Shown one piece after another: positions 1 through 10,422 of a stretch of 64,000 nucleotides of DNA. The stretch is from Antilocapra americana (Eukaryota; Chordata; Mammalia; Artiodactyla; Antilocapridae). Position numbers and translations under genes: made by a program. Each line of letters begins with the position of its first letter. Position 1 is the first letter of the stretch. The notes below the pieces were generated by a model, which saw nothing but the letters and a program-made list of their open reading frames with translations, did no database searches and was not told the origin of the DNA. The stretch lies in contig ML661885.1 in NCBI GenBank assembly GCA_007570785.1, positions 37,149,771-37,213,770 on the forward strand, written 5' to 3'.

Positions 1-56
1 AGTTTGACGCCATGAAGACACCTTCTTAGGTAAGGAATATAGAGTTCAGCAAATAC

Positions 57-196
57 CTGTAAAACCTTTCCTTGGGGACTTTCTTCAAAAGATAATAGCT
101 GCTGGTAAAGGGGTTCCAGCGTTTTCCTTGCCACTTTTGTCTTCTTTTTGGCTATGCAGACTCCATTATCTAACAGATACACCTTTACATATGGTG
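57..196 (-). CDS. RIMS2: RIMS2 coding exon, first half of C2B domain
   Basis: This 140-bp exon follows a short polypyrimidine run and AAG acceptor (198-197) and ends at a CAG|GTATTT donor (56-55). It begins with two bases that complete an Ala codon and ends on a codon boundary, so it supplies residues 165-211 counted from the ATG at 23858. The peptide starts APYVKVYLLDNGVCIAKKKT and ends SPQGKVLQ. It holds C2 beta strands and a polybasic run (KKKTK, about residues 181-185) of the kind that binds acidic phospholipids or protein partners in C2 domains. The place where calcium-binding C2 domains have SDPYVKV reads LPAPYVKV here, so the loop-1 aspartate is alanine, as expected for the calcium-independent C2B of RIM. 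C2B of RIM is known to bind liprin-alpha and PIP2. The domain is cut by the window edge; at least one more exon must follow. An antisense open frame at 128-334 is a shadow. Confidence 0.96.
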
Positions 197-1592
197 CTTG
201 GGAGAGAAAACACAGGAAAGTCACGTGATGAGCGGCGGTCACAGGAGACCCGACTACGGGCGGCGCCTGCCACAGCCCAATCCTGGGTTAACCCGACTAC
301 GGGCGGCGCCTGCCACAACTTAGTCTTGGCTTAAAGAGCCAGCAGTCAAAAGTCACTGGCCTTTCCACACTATGTCAAAATTATCATATAAACAAGAGAT
401 AAATTATTAGATAACAAGAGGTTAGGTATCAGTCATTCAGGTAGTTTTAGGCAGTTAACACAGCCTCTGAGTTGATTACTATTTTGCCATCAACTGGTTT
501 TATATACTGCTTTTAAAAAAGAAATCCTCCTAGTCCCTAACAATATCCAAGAAAGAGGTTTCACTCGGTTTTTCATGTGTCAATTCACAAATCTAGTTAA
601 ACGTGCTCAAAATCATACTGTTTTACCCATCCCCATGGAGCATTTATCACTCAAAAGGGCTTATTTATTGATGGTGTGGGTACAAGACAAGGGTGGGGTT
701 TGATGTTCAAATTAGTTGGAAATAGGCAACTAATTATAAATACCATGGACTGATATTTTTCTGACAGGCTCTTTATAAAAGCATTTTCATGCATGTACAA
801 ATTGCGGTATTCTTTCTAGCAATCAGTTGACTCAACTCAGACCTTTGTGAACACAACTGTCTTAATTACCACTGCAAGGTTGTGCAATAGGCAACACTGG
901 GTAACAATGTGAACTTTCTGCAAGGATGGGAAGGTTAGAGACTCAAAATTACAGTTCGTTCAGTGGAGGTGCTGAGGTGAGAAACCAAGTTTCAGAATTG
1001 TTCTGTACGTCAGGTCTGAAGTTGTCTACATCTCTGTACCAGGCATCTGGAATCTGTGGCATTCCCTATGGTTCTAAGCACCTTAGATTATAAAATTTTG
1101 GTACAAAATGTGACAGTGCAATAAAAACATATAATGGTGCCTCTCTATACACTCCAGGAAGTAAGAGTTTTCTAACTAGAATGTCCTGGATTTATGCTAC
1201 TTTGGGGACCGATATGTATCTATATTAATTCCGGAACTCTAAGGATTTCTAAGGAGAATTTTGAAGCTCAGATGAACTGAAGAATAACACAAAATATCAG
1301 CTAATAAGAACTTAGGTGATTCATTTTGCGCAACATGTACATAAGTGTGGTAATTTTTATTTTGTAGGGTTTCTACCACATATGTGCTTATTAGCTAATG
1401 ACTTCTCCCCCCCAGATCACCCTCACTGGGTGCTCACTCAGAAGAAATGCAAACTACTACAGATAACTGACTCATTTATCAGTACCCTTGATTATCTAAA
1501 AACAAAGTTTTCAGCATCTCTTCAAAAATAAAGTCTCTGATTGAAAAGTATAGAATATGAACAATAACAGATGAAATCTCTTTTGTTCTTAC
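197..1592. other. RIMS2 intron with CpG-rich tandem pair
   Basis: Intron between exons 1694-1593 and 196-57. Its right-hand part is AT-rich and I recognise no gene. Next to the acceptor of exon 196-57, 200-335 is unexpectedly GC-rich and holds a 43-bp tandem pair (see separate entry). A TATATAAAA-like run at about 507-515 (minus strand) together with the GC-rich end could mark an old LTR in minus orientation, but no TG...CA ends or target duplication were found, so that stays a guess. Confidence 0.4.
248..333. repeat. 43-bp tandem repeat, two CpG-rich units
   Basis: Two head-to-tail units, 248-290 and 291-333. The first 27 bases of each (248-274 and 291-317) are identical and contain four CpGs each; the last 16 bases differ at several places, mostly C/T or G/A changes. 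The pair lies 51 bp from the acceptor of the exon at 57-196, in an intron that is otherwise CpG-poor. Confidence 0.9.
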
Positions 1593-1694
1593 CTGGCAGT
1601 GTCTTGGAACCTGGTTTTACAACAAGGCCACGGGCCCGAATTATTTCCACCTCCAGCTGTCCCTTTTTGTCCATCATTCCTACCTGAATGTCAC
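1593..1694 (-). CDS. RIMS2: RIMS2 coding exon, start of C2B domain
   Basis: This 102-bp exon is preceded on the minus strand by a pyrimidine-rich tract ending TTATTAG (AG at 1696-1695) and followed by a GTAAGA donor (1592-1587). Two bases (GT) complete the glycine split with the upstream exon, 33 full codons follow, and a final G begins the alanine completed by exon 196-57. The peptide DIQVGMMDKKGQLEVEIIRA continues RGLVVKPGSKTLP and covers the first strands of the C2B domain (residues 131-165). In synaptotagmin-type C2 domains the first calcium loop carries aspartates; here the equivalent stretch KPGSKTLPAPY has none, which fits a calcium-independent C2. MMDKKGQ and RGLVVKPGSKTLP are the RIM2 version as I know the family. 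No frameshift or stop is seen. Confidence 0.97.
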
Positions 1695-1821
1695 CTAATA
1701 ACGAGTGAGGAAGAAACAAACAGGTCTTAACATACAAAAGCAGATAGAAAAAAATGCTTGTGTCAAAGATCTCAGTTTAACCTTGTTGGATCACTTCCCA
1801 TGTATTTTCCTAAATTCAAAT

Positions 1822-2362
1822 GTATCGAATGGATAAGAAAGCTGTGGTACATATACACAGTGGAATATTACTCAGCCATTAAAAAGAATACATTTGAATC
1901 AGTTCTAATGAGGTGGATGAAACTGGAGTCCATTATACAGAGTGAAGTAAGTCAGAAAGAAAAATGCCAATACAGTATACTAATGCATATATATGGAATT
2001 TAGACAGATGATAATGATAACCCTATATGTGAGACAGAAAAAGAGACACAGATGTATAGAACAGTCTTTTGGACTCTGTGGGAGAAGGTGAGGGTGGGAT
2101 GATCTGAGAGAATAGAATTGAAACATGTATATTATCATGTGTGAAACAGATTGCCAGTCCAGGTTCAATACATAAGACAAGTGCTTGGGGCTGGTGCACC
2201 AGGATAACCCAGAGGGATGGGATGGGGAGGGAGGTGGGAGGGGGGTTCAGGATGGGGAACATGTGTAAACCCATGGCTGATTCTTATCAATGTATGGCAA
2301 ATGGCAAAAATCACTACAATATTGTAAAGTAATTAGCCTCCAACTAAAATAAATAAATAAAA
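1822..2362 (+). mobile_element. L1 3' end, 5'-truncated
   Basis: Matches the end of ruminant L1: the motif GTGGTACATATACACAGTGG, the 'gagtgaagtaagtcagaaag' region, the G-rich 3' UTR tract (about 2210-2260) and an A-rich tail (AAATAAATAAATAAAA). The copy starts mid-element and has no coding capacity. It fills most of the 850-bp intron between two RIMS2 exons, antisense to the gene. Confidence 0.9.
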
Positions 2363-2544
2363 ATGTATCAGTGATATCTTACTTTAAAAAGCATATAAAT
2401 TAAAATGGAAAAAGTTGAAGTTTATATTGTTAAAATTTAAGATACTCATTCCAGATAATACTCTTAAAGATCTTATGAAATTAGGGAATGTGACTTTCAA
2501 TAAGCTAAAAGGAAAACAGTGAATCACATGACAGAAATTCTTAC

Positions 2545-2657
2545 CCATTGCAGGTGTGGCCAGAGTTTGGCGCCCCACTAGCTGGGCAGGGCCAAGGCCA
2601 TCCAGAAAATCACTGAATTGGCTATCCGAGGCCAAGCGGACACCAGGGAAGATCAGA
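2545..2657 (-). CDS. RIMS2: RIMS2 coding exon, linker before C2B
   Basis: This 113-bp exon sits between a TTTTAG acceptor (AG at 2659-2658) and a donor G|GTAAGA (2544 downward). A single T completes an asparagine codon begun by exon 6712-6571, 37 codons follow, and a final G begins a glycine codon. The peptide is LIFPGVRLASDSQFSDFLDG followed by LGPAQLVGRQTLATPAM (residues 94-130 from the ATG at 23858). This block is among the most conserved stretches shared by all RIM paralogues and lies directly before C2B. It has no enzymatic motif. The preceding intron contains a CHR SINE, an MLT1 and an L2. The following intron is only 850 bp, and 540 bp of it is an L1 fragment. Confidence 0.97.
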
Positions 2658-3165
2658 CTAAAAGCAAAATAACACAGGATTATTTTGTGTTACCCTCAAC
2701 TCCTGTTTCCATCTAGCCCCCTGCCTGTGGCCGGAGAAGTTGGTGTCACTATTTTGTCCCTTATATTAATTGGATCCTAAGTGCCCCCTGCACCTCCACA
2801 GCCCTCCTTCCTTATACTGCATGCACGCTTCTGTTTGTGTGTCTTTCTCTTCCTTGTCTGGAGGGCACGAACTGTGAGTTCTATGTATAGCACTCCTACA
2901 CGCTGAGCACTTATTCCGTGACTGGCATGAGCATATTGAATCTCTTAGCTGCATTATGTGACAGTCTATTATTGAGTCCATCTTATCAATGAAGAAAGCC
3001 TTCAGATTATTGCCATCAATACCCAACCACATTGCTATTTCTTCCACCTTAAAGAAATGAAAAATCCCTTTCCCAACACCCTTTCTTCTTCAGCTCTACA
3101 ATCTCATTTCTCTCCCTGGAATTTCTTGAAAGAGCTGTCTCTATGTACACTCTTCATTTTCTTTA
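2658..3165. other. RIMS2 intron, unassigned with a possible MIR/L2 scrap
   Basis: No gene is visible. About 2895-3010 resembles the antisense 3' part of a MIR or L2 ('gctgagcacttattccgtgac ... atcaatgaagaaag'), badly decayed. Confidence 0.35.
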
Positions 3166-3288
3166 ACTTTTTTTCTTCTTCCGCACTGCACAGGCACGTG
3201 GGATCTTAGTTCCCGACCAGAGATCAAACCCACGCCCCCTGCTTTGGAAGCTCCATGTCTTAACCACCGGGCTGCCAAGGAAGTCCCT
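3166..3288 (-). mobile_element. CHR-type tRNA-derived SINE
   Basis: Read on the minus strand it begins GGACTTCCTTGGCAGCCCGG, continues 'tggttaagacatggagcttcc' and the tRNA B-box-like 'ggtttgatctctggtcggga', and ends in a purine/A-rich tail (T-rich on the plus strand at 3166-3182). This is the cetartiodactyl CHR family, older than Bov-tA. It lies in the same orientation as RIMS2. Confidence 0.75.
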
Positions 3289-3894
3289 ATCTTCAATTTC
3301 TTTCCTCTCATATCAGTTTTTCCTTGCTCTTCCAAGCTTTGTTTTTCTCTACTCCACCAAAATTTCTCTGATCAAGGTTTACCTAATAACCACAGTGGTA
3401 AATCTTGACTGTTAATACTCCGTACTCATCTAATTGAACATATTAGTCTCATTTGATCCAAGTGATCCCTCCCTCTTACTTGAAACACTGCTTCCTGAAC
3501 CCTCTAGTCTTCTGGGTTTCCTCTGTAGCTATTTCACTGTTTCCTTTGCTAGTTCTCCCACTAAATATAGCCGCTCAGTCCTTTGACCTCTTCCCTGTAT
3601 GTCCCGATTCCCTTGGCAGTCTCATCCCACCTCAAGGTTTTAAACATCATCTATAGTGACATTACCAAGACTGACAGCTCCAGCTGGGCTTCTCCAGTGG
3701 GTCCCAGACCTGTATTCTAACTGCTCTACTTACCTGCTTGAACGTCTAACCGGCAATCAAAACTCAGCTTGTCGCACACTGACCCTCAACCCCCGAAACA
3801 GAAAACCAAGCCCTGTTCTTCTCAGAGGATTCCTGTCTTAAACGGCAACTTCATTCTTTCAATTGCTCAGCCCTGCAGCTGTCTTTCCTTTGGA

Positions 3895-4245
3895 CTGACT
3901 GCTAAAGCTGTAATTCCCAGTATGACTGTATTTGGAGGTAGAAACTTTAAAGGGATAGCTAAGGTTAAAGGAGGTCATAACGGTGGGGCCCTAAGCTGAT
4001 ATGACGGTGTCCTTAGAAGAAACACCAGAGGTACATATGCAGAGGGGAAACGCCATGTGAGGACCTTGTGAAAAGGTGGCCATCTGGGGGCCAAAAAGAA
4101 GAGAGGTCTCAGGAGAAGGTAAACTTGCTGACATCTTGATCTTAGACTTTCATCCTCCAAAACTATGAGGAAATAAATTTCTGTTGTTTAAGTGGTATTG
4201 TTTCTTTTTCTTTTATTTTTTTTGACAGTAGCCCTAACAAACTTC
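3895..4245 (+). mobile_element. MLT1-type MaLR LTR inside the L2
   Basis: Carries the MLT1 hallmarks in order: 'cagtatgactgtatttggagg', 'gtggggccctaagctgat', 'gccatgtgaggac', 'catcttgatcttagactt', 'aaataaatttctgttgttta'. This is a non-autonomous ERVL-related LTR without coding sequence. It is antisense to RIMS2. Confidence 0.75.
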
Positions 4246-4461
4246 CCAGATAGCTCAGTAGGTAAAGAATCTGCCTGCCATGCAGGAATCTCAAGAGACA
4301 CAGGTTTGATCCTTGGGTCGGAAGATCCTCTGGAGAAGGGCATGGCAACTCACTCCAGTATTCCTGCCTGGAGAATCCCGTGGAGAGAGGAGCCTGGCGG
4401 GCCACAGTCCATGGGGTTGCAAAGGGCTGGACACGACTGACCACAGTGCAACCAACCAATA
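4241..4461 (+). mobile_element. Bov-tA SINE
   Basis: The tRNA-derived head 'ttcccagatagctcagtaggtaaagaatctg' with a B-box-like 'aggtttgatccttgg' is followed by the BovA body ending 'ggacacgactga'. Inserted at the end of the MLT1 within the L2, so it is the youngest of the three. Confidence 0.9.
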
Positions 4462-5245
4462 CATTCTATTTCTCTCACATTCACATCAAATGGATTATTG
4501 AATCTTCCTGGTTCTCCTGTCAAAATACATCCAGAATCTGGCCTCATCAATGCTAACGTTCAGGTCCCAGCCATCATCTTCTCCTTCTGTGTTGCTGCAG
4601 AAGCCTTCTGAATGCCACTTTTACGCTCTACTCCCACAGCAACCAGGCTGATCTATTAAAGCTGAAGTCAGATAACGTCAGGTCTCTGCTCACTATCTTG
4701 CATTGGTTTCTCATCCCGATGTGAGTAAAAGCAAAGTCCTTGCAATGATATGTAAAGACAACCCCAGCCACCCACCCCTGCCCACCATATCTTAATTTCT
4801 AGTTTCTTATCACTTCTGCCTTATTCCCCGGGGATGCCCTTCCCACTGTTGATGCCAGGCAAGCTTCAGCCTCAGCACTGCTTCAGCCTGAGATGTTCTT
4901 CATATATCCACATGCTCACTAACTTCCTTCAGATTTTTAATCAGATGTGCCCCTTTCCCTGTCTATCCTTCATAAAACCCTACCCTTAGCCTCTACCATC
5001 TCTCTTCCTACCTTTCCTCCTTAGCATTTATACCACCCAGTCTATTATATATTTTACTGGCTATTCTTGTATATGCACTTAAATACATTTCTAATTTATT
5101 GTCTATCTTATCTGTTAGACTGCAAGTTTGATGAGGGTAGAGTTTTTTTTCTTCTTTGTTTACTGCTATATCTCCAGCACTAGACCCATGCTTGCAATAT
5201 TGTATGTACTTATTAAACTCAATCAGTTAATGAATAAAAGAAATG

Positions 5246-6570
5246 AATGATAAAAAATCAATTAATAATTAAGTGAATCTTAAAAAAATACATAACTTGC
5301 CCAAATTTGTATAGCACCAAAAACCAGATTAGTGTTTAAGCCTATATGATTTTAAAGCCTATGTCAAACCAGCAACTGAGTTTTGCTCCCTTGTGTGACT
5401 TATATCCCCAACTCATAGTGAAGCCTAGGACATTAGAAGGTATGGAAATACCTGTTGAGTGAATTTATGAGTATTAATCTCATTTCTCCAATAAGACCAT
5501 AAGCATCTGGAATGCAAGGGTCATAGTTTAAACATTTAAAATCCCTAGCAGTATCTAGCACAGCACTTTGCAGTGATGCGTGCTCATGTACATTTTTTTT
5601 TTACTTGATTCTCCATCTCTTTTAAGACTTCCTTTATGAATGTCAAATCTGTTTCTTCCCCCAAACTTAATTCCCAAATATAAAATTAATCTGAACATGT
5701 TTAATGCTTCCATAAATATCACATATAACCTTATTTATAGATATATGAAAACCATATACATTTCTTTATTTACATAATTGTGCTATGCAAATGATTCCTA
5801 AGGCCATATCATCAACACTCTGCCAGCCGCTCCCATGGCCTCACGTTTGTGAACTGACTACACATTCTGTTGCCTAAGCATCTGCTGCTTGCATAGTGAT
5901 GATAGATGAGGTCAGTAAACCCCCCTTTCCTCTATTAATGTCCTTTACATATCCATTTACAGCTCTGCAGTTGCTAATTTCCGTTAATTCATTGGTGACA
6001 GGCCTGTACAATCTTTACGAATGCCTTTAAAATATCTCAGACACAGTGGAGTCAAGGGAAAGCTACATGATAATTACCTAAAGGAAAGGCTCAGCAAACT
6101 TTGTGGCATTTCTTTTCGGTTGTTACATTTATCCAAACTGTTTGCTACTGGATGGAACTAAGCAGGTATCAGTTTTCTATATTTTTTAGTAATAACTGTT
6201 AGAGCAAAGATTTTCAAAATCAGCATTGTACATGTGGCATGGGCATAGGTACTTAAAGTGTTCCTGTGTTTTTATGTACTATTTCAAGGCAGGGCAGACT
6301 TCCATCTGTGACAGTTATATTTTAGCATCTTGCCTTTAAAGTGAAGCACTTTATCCCAAAATCTATTTCCAATGATGTAAAAAGCCAGGTATGTCACATT
6401 TCTCGGTGGCAGGTAAGCAAAAGTTTTCTTCACAGCAAATCAGCTAGTGACAGTTAAAACAGCGCCACAGAGCATGCGAGTTAGCTTTTGTGAAAGCACA
6501 GAGAGAGGGGGAGAGAAGGAAGACTCCCGCGAGGCGTGGAGGAGACCACTACTCAGCCAGCATCACTCAC
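5246..6570. other. RIMS2 intron flanking exon 6571-6712, mostly unique sequence
   Basis: 5288-5385 looks like an antisense MIR piece ('aacttgcccaaatttgtatagca'). From about 5640 to 6570 I recognise no repeat, and the sequence is unusually free of young SINEs for this window. This long repeat-free flank on the donor side of an exon may hold conserved splicing elements, which needs alignment to judge. Confidence 0.4.
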
Positions 6571-6712
6571 TTTCCTTCTGAGCTGTAGCTGTTCATGCTG
6601 CCGTCCGTAGATTCTCGGCTTGCTTGTCGAGTCATCCAGTTCCTCATTTCCACAGCCAAGCCTGTTTCTGTACTTCTCTGGACAGTGCTCCGTAGCTTTT
6701 TACCTCCGGTTT
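6571..6712 (-). CDS. RIMS2: RIMS2 coding exon, Ser/Thr-rich linker
   Basis: This 142-bp exon is flanked by a CTTTGCAG acceptor (AG at 6714-6713) and a GTGAGT donor starting at 6570. It begins with two bases (AA) that finish a split codon. Joined to the gamma exon (ends in G) this is Glu; a different upstream exon in the alpha/beta transcripts could change that residue. It ends with AA, completed by T of the next exon to Asn. The peptide TGGKKLRSTVQRSTETGLAV continues EMRNWMTRQASRESTDGSMN and ends SYSSEG (residues 47-92). It is rich in Ser, Thr and Arg, with RxxS-type sites (RQAS, RSTE) that would suit basophilic kinases; that is inference. No transmembrane segment or coiled coil is seen. MRNWMTRQ distinguishes RIM2 from RIM1. 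Confidence 0.97.
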
Positions 6713-7320
6713 CTGCAAAGACAGGATACAAATGAGGTGATACAGGTTACAAAATGTATCAGTCAATGCTCTGAGGCTCTCAGAGGTGTAAATGTAAATT
6801 GCTTTCATGAAGGAGACAGAAAAGGTATTTCAAATCTTGTCTTGTTGAGTGGGATGAAAATTTTCTAAAAAATTGTCAAGAAACACAAAATATCATTGTT
6901 TTATTTCCATTTAAAACAGTGTTCAAATAGGTAACAAAAGGAACAAAAAGTTTCAAACTATGTAAAATAAAATAAACTTTGTTTTCATTGTACTATTTAA
7001 ATCAAGATTTAATCTATGCCTGTCTTTTTCTTTTTTCTTTCTTGCTGTCACAGTCAAAGAGTAGGCCTTCACATTATTTCCAAAGAATAGGTGGTGAACA
7101 ATCCTCAATTCTAGCTTCAACTTTCATACAAAAACCTGTTTCTGTGGGGTGATCAATGTCAGAAAGTATAAAGAAAGCTATGCTAAGGAGACAGTCCTGC
7201 CTGAGAACACTTTGACATCTGTTGGCAATTTTCAAAGATTCCCATGGGGAATGCAAAAAAATCCAGCACTCCCATGTGAAAAAGAGCTTTTAAGTTTTTT
7301 GTCATAGATAGTCATGTACG
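6713..7320. other. RIMS2 intron, acceptor side of exon 6571-6712
   Basis: AT-rich sequence upstream of the acceptor at 6714. No repeat or gene was recognised. Confidence 0.4.
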
Positions 7321-7321
7321 T

Positions 7322-7516
7322 GGGGCTCCCCAGGTGCCTCAGTTGGTAAAGAATTCACAGAGACCCAGGTTTGATCCCTGGGTTGGGAGGATCCCCTGGA
7401 GGAGGAAATGGCTACCCACTCCAGTATTCTTGCCTGGAGAATCCCATGGACAGAGGAGCCTGGTGGGCTACAATTCAAGGCGTCACAAAAGAGCTAGACA
7501 TGAGCTAGTGACTAAA
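7322..7516 (+). mobile_element. Bov-tA SINE
   Basis: Head 'ggggctccccaggtgcctcagttggtaaagaattc', B box 'ggtttgatccctgggttggg', BovA body 'cactccagtattcttgcctgg' to 'gagctagtgactaaa'. A deletion in the head removes the usual 'tgcctgcaatgcagg' part. Confidence 0.88.
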
Positions 7517-9191
7517 GTACAGTCACCACCAAGCCATGTTCTTAAGGATCTTTAACAGTTTGACCAGGAGGTTTGCTTAGGGAAGCCCACTAGGAGGCCA
7601 AACAGGAAATGGAGTCAAGGCTGCAGATGTGACAGAGGTATGAAGTGCCATCTGCAGACACAGGAGGAAGGAGCTCCCGCTCACAGAGGCGGTGGGGTTT
7701 GAGCTGGGCTTAAAAAATGGGCAGATTATGATCTAAGAAACAACCCCAATTATCAGAGATCTTGCAGGTTGGAATATGGAGCTGAGAGACAACTAAAGCT
7801 GCAGCAACAGGGGAATGGCTCAAAATACTTATCTTAGTTTACTCCCTGTCAGGCCTAACTATTTATCCACATTGACCATACAAATCATCAGTATTTTGGG
7901 AGATGACAAGCTCTTTTATTGCCTGGTATTAATAACTTCATTTTAGATCAATAAGTATTTGGTGATATTGCCAATGACTTGTGGAAATCCTTTCCATCAA
8001 ACCTCTTGAAATATATGCTCACCATTTTGAAACACTGCTTTAAATATCATCTGTTCTCCACTTCCAATTTTAATGTATGTCAAAATTCTTTAATAAGTAC
8101 ATATAAAATATGCAATGACTGATCTACAACTCAGTTCCACAGATCAGTAGATATGTAGACTGATCTACAACTGAGGCTGATATTTTAGATAATTGATAAT
8201 AAAACATGTTGTACTGATATGAACTCTTAAGAGGAGATAGATACATCACCGTCCACAGATGAGGGAAAGCACATCCTTCCAGAGAAATGATTAGTTAATA
8301 CATGTACAAAATGATAAAATGTTAAAATTACTCATTTGCAACCTCCAGTGGAATAATTCAAATAAGACATATCAATGGATGCTAATGCCATTAAATAAAA
8401 GAATGTTAATATAAGCCAAAAAAAATCATCCCACAAATTAGTTCTAATCACTAAAGGAGAATACGTATTTTAATACTGGGAAACCTGGCTACTGCCATCT
8501 TGATCATGGGAGCAAACTTGGTGGCACTAATAATGTGGTATTCACCGTAGCACCTACCAAGTTGAGCTGGACAAAAATATACAACCTGTTTCTAGTCAGG
8601 TCTTTGTAACGATCTTCTAAGTTTTCAGAAACAGGATAGAATAACAAGGTAAATGATACACATACACAAACCAGATAAACCCAGAACATGGGATTTTGTT
8701 CAAAAATCACTTAAAATTAATATCATGAAAACTAACAAGGTGGTGAAATTGTTTCAGATTTTAAAATATCACAGGAGGTAACCATTAAATGCTATGAGTA
8801 TACTTTGGTTTCTTTAAAAAAAAAAAAAGAAAAGAAAAGAAACCCTAAAAGCAAAACACTAAAAGGAATTTTAGGACAAGTAGGGAGAATCTGAATATGA
8901 ATTGGATATTAGATAAGATAAGAAAATTGTTAATTTTCCTAGGTAGATAATGGCATGTATTATAAAAAATTTCCTTATCATTAGGAGATACATGCTGAAG
9001 TATTTAGACCTCAAGTCTTACATTGCTTGCAACTTACTTTCAAAGAGTATAGCCAAAAAAATGCATATTCATAAAACAAAGAATGAAATGTTAACAACAA
9101 TAAAAAGGATGGAGATGAAGAGTAAATCTTGACAGTCATACACTCAATATTTATGATTTTACTTGAGATTGATTCCCAGATGGCCACATTA
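7517..9191. other. RIMS2 intron, nothing recognised
   Basis: AT-rich sequence with an A-rich run at 8815-8840. The open frame at 8504-8710 (minus) and others here are short and unsupported. No family was recognised. Confidence 0.35.
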
Positions 9192-9532
9192 AATTGAGTG
9201 AAGTCAAATATCATGCTATCACTTATATGCGGAATCTAAAAAAATGGTACAAATGAACTTATTTACAAACAGAAATAGAGTCATTACCAAGGAGGAAGAG
9301 GGGGAGGGATAAATTGGGAGACTGGGATTGACATATACACACTATTACATATAAAATAGATAATTAATAAGGATCTACTGTATAGCACAGGGAACTCTAC
9401 TCAATACTCTGTAATGACCTATTACAGGGAAAAGTATCTAAAAAAGAGTGGATATATGTATAGTATATATAACTGATTCACTTTGCTATATAGCAGAAAT
9501 CAACACAACTTAATCAAAAAAGTAGTAAAATT
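9192..9532 (+). mobile_element. L1 3' end fragment
   Basis: Shows the L1 3' UTR series 'gaagtcaaatatcatgctatc', 'ggatctactgtatagcacag', 'ttgctatatagcagaaatcaa' in order and an A-rich end. Antisense to RIMS2. Confidence 0.8.
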
Positions 9533-10204
9533 TTGTACAGGAATGAACTGGAATCATGAAAGGTGCTGGACTGGTGTGAGGGAGGCTCGGCCCCTCTGCG
9601 GAAGCTGCACTGTTCACTTCTGGTGAAGAACGCCTGAATGAAAAAATCACCAATCACTGAGACATACAACTTCAGTGACATCTGAAAATTCAGAATGATG
9701 GTATGCACAGAAAACATGACTTCCTAAAGGCCTCAGAACACAGCCTTTGCAGTGTCAAAAATCTACTATTTTTAATTTAATGTCTGACTCATCACAGCAA
9801 AAGTGACTTGAAAACCTATTACAGGGTAGAGAGAACTGGCCACCATTTAACAAAAAATAACAGTACAATAAGGACGCAATCCTCATGTTTACAGATTGCT
9901 TGTAACGTGTCCTCTTTAGAATTCTCACAATCCCCATTTTACAGATACAGTATCCAAGGGTCCCAGTTGTGACAAAATTCCCTGAAGCCATTCAGAAAAT
10001 TACTGAACCAGAGTTGATACACAGTTTCCTGACTCCCAGTTCCCTGCGATTCCCTGATTTGTTGTCAGACTATAACTGATGAGTAGCCTGTACAGCTGTT
10101 CAAGGAAAGGATCCTGAGCTGTAAGCATATATGGAAGGCCCTACTAGAAGCAACTGCTGGGACGGAAAGAGCAGAGCACAGTGAAGAGGTCGGGCCCCGG
10201 TATA
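9533..10204. other. RIMS2 intron with a GC-richer island and an antisense MIR
   Basis: About 9560-9645 is a short stretch with four CpGs that is not a repeat I know (see findings). 9895-10050 resembles an antisense MIR ('ttctcacaatccccattttacagatac ... ccctgaagcca'). Confidence 0.35.
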
Positions 10205-10413
10205 CAACTGCTTCTCTTTGAATCCCTTAGAATCCTTACACTATCATGTACCAGCTGGCTGACATGAAGCAAGCTACCTTCTCTGTGACTCAGCTTCCTT
10301 AACTGTAAATGGCAATGATGATAATAATGCCTACATCACAGAATTTGTGAGGGTTAAGAAAAATACATTTAAAATGCTTAGGATAGTGCCTGTTATATAG
10401 AAAATCTTCCATT
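10205..10413 (+). mobile_element. MIR SINE, interrupted
   Basis: MIR core order is visible: 'taccagctggctgacatgaagcaagctacc', 'tgactcagcttccttaactgtaaatggcaat', 'agggttaagaaaaatac', 'ggatagtgcctgttata'. A BovB copy has inserted near its 3' end. Confidence 0.75.
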
Positions 10414-10422
10414 AATGATACT

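Larger units (their letters stand above)
3450..5245 (+). mobile_element. L2 LINE copy, interrupted by an MLT1 and a Bov-tA
   Basis: Two parts of one old L2: 3450-3880 (reverse-transcriptase region, decayed; 'ctcagtcctttgacctcttcc', 'tctcatcccacctcaaggttttaaa') and about 4465-5245 ('catccagaatctggcctc' through '...aaagcaaagtccttgcaatg' to the TGAATGAA-like 3' end). The middle (about 3890-4460) is taken by later insertions. No frame is intact. Confidence 0.6.

Noticed and set aside
200..1300. Minus-strand LTR of an endogenous retrovirus
   Set aside because: A TATA-like run and a GC-rich end are suggestive, but no terminal TG...CA, target duplication or internal retroviral sequence could be found.
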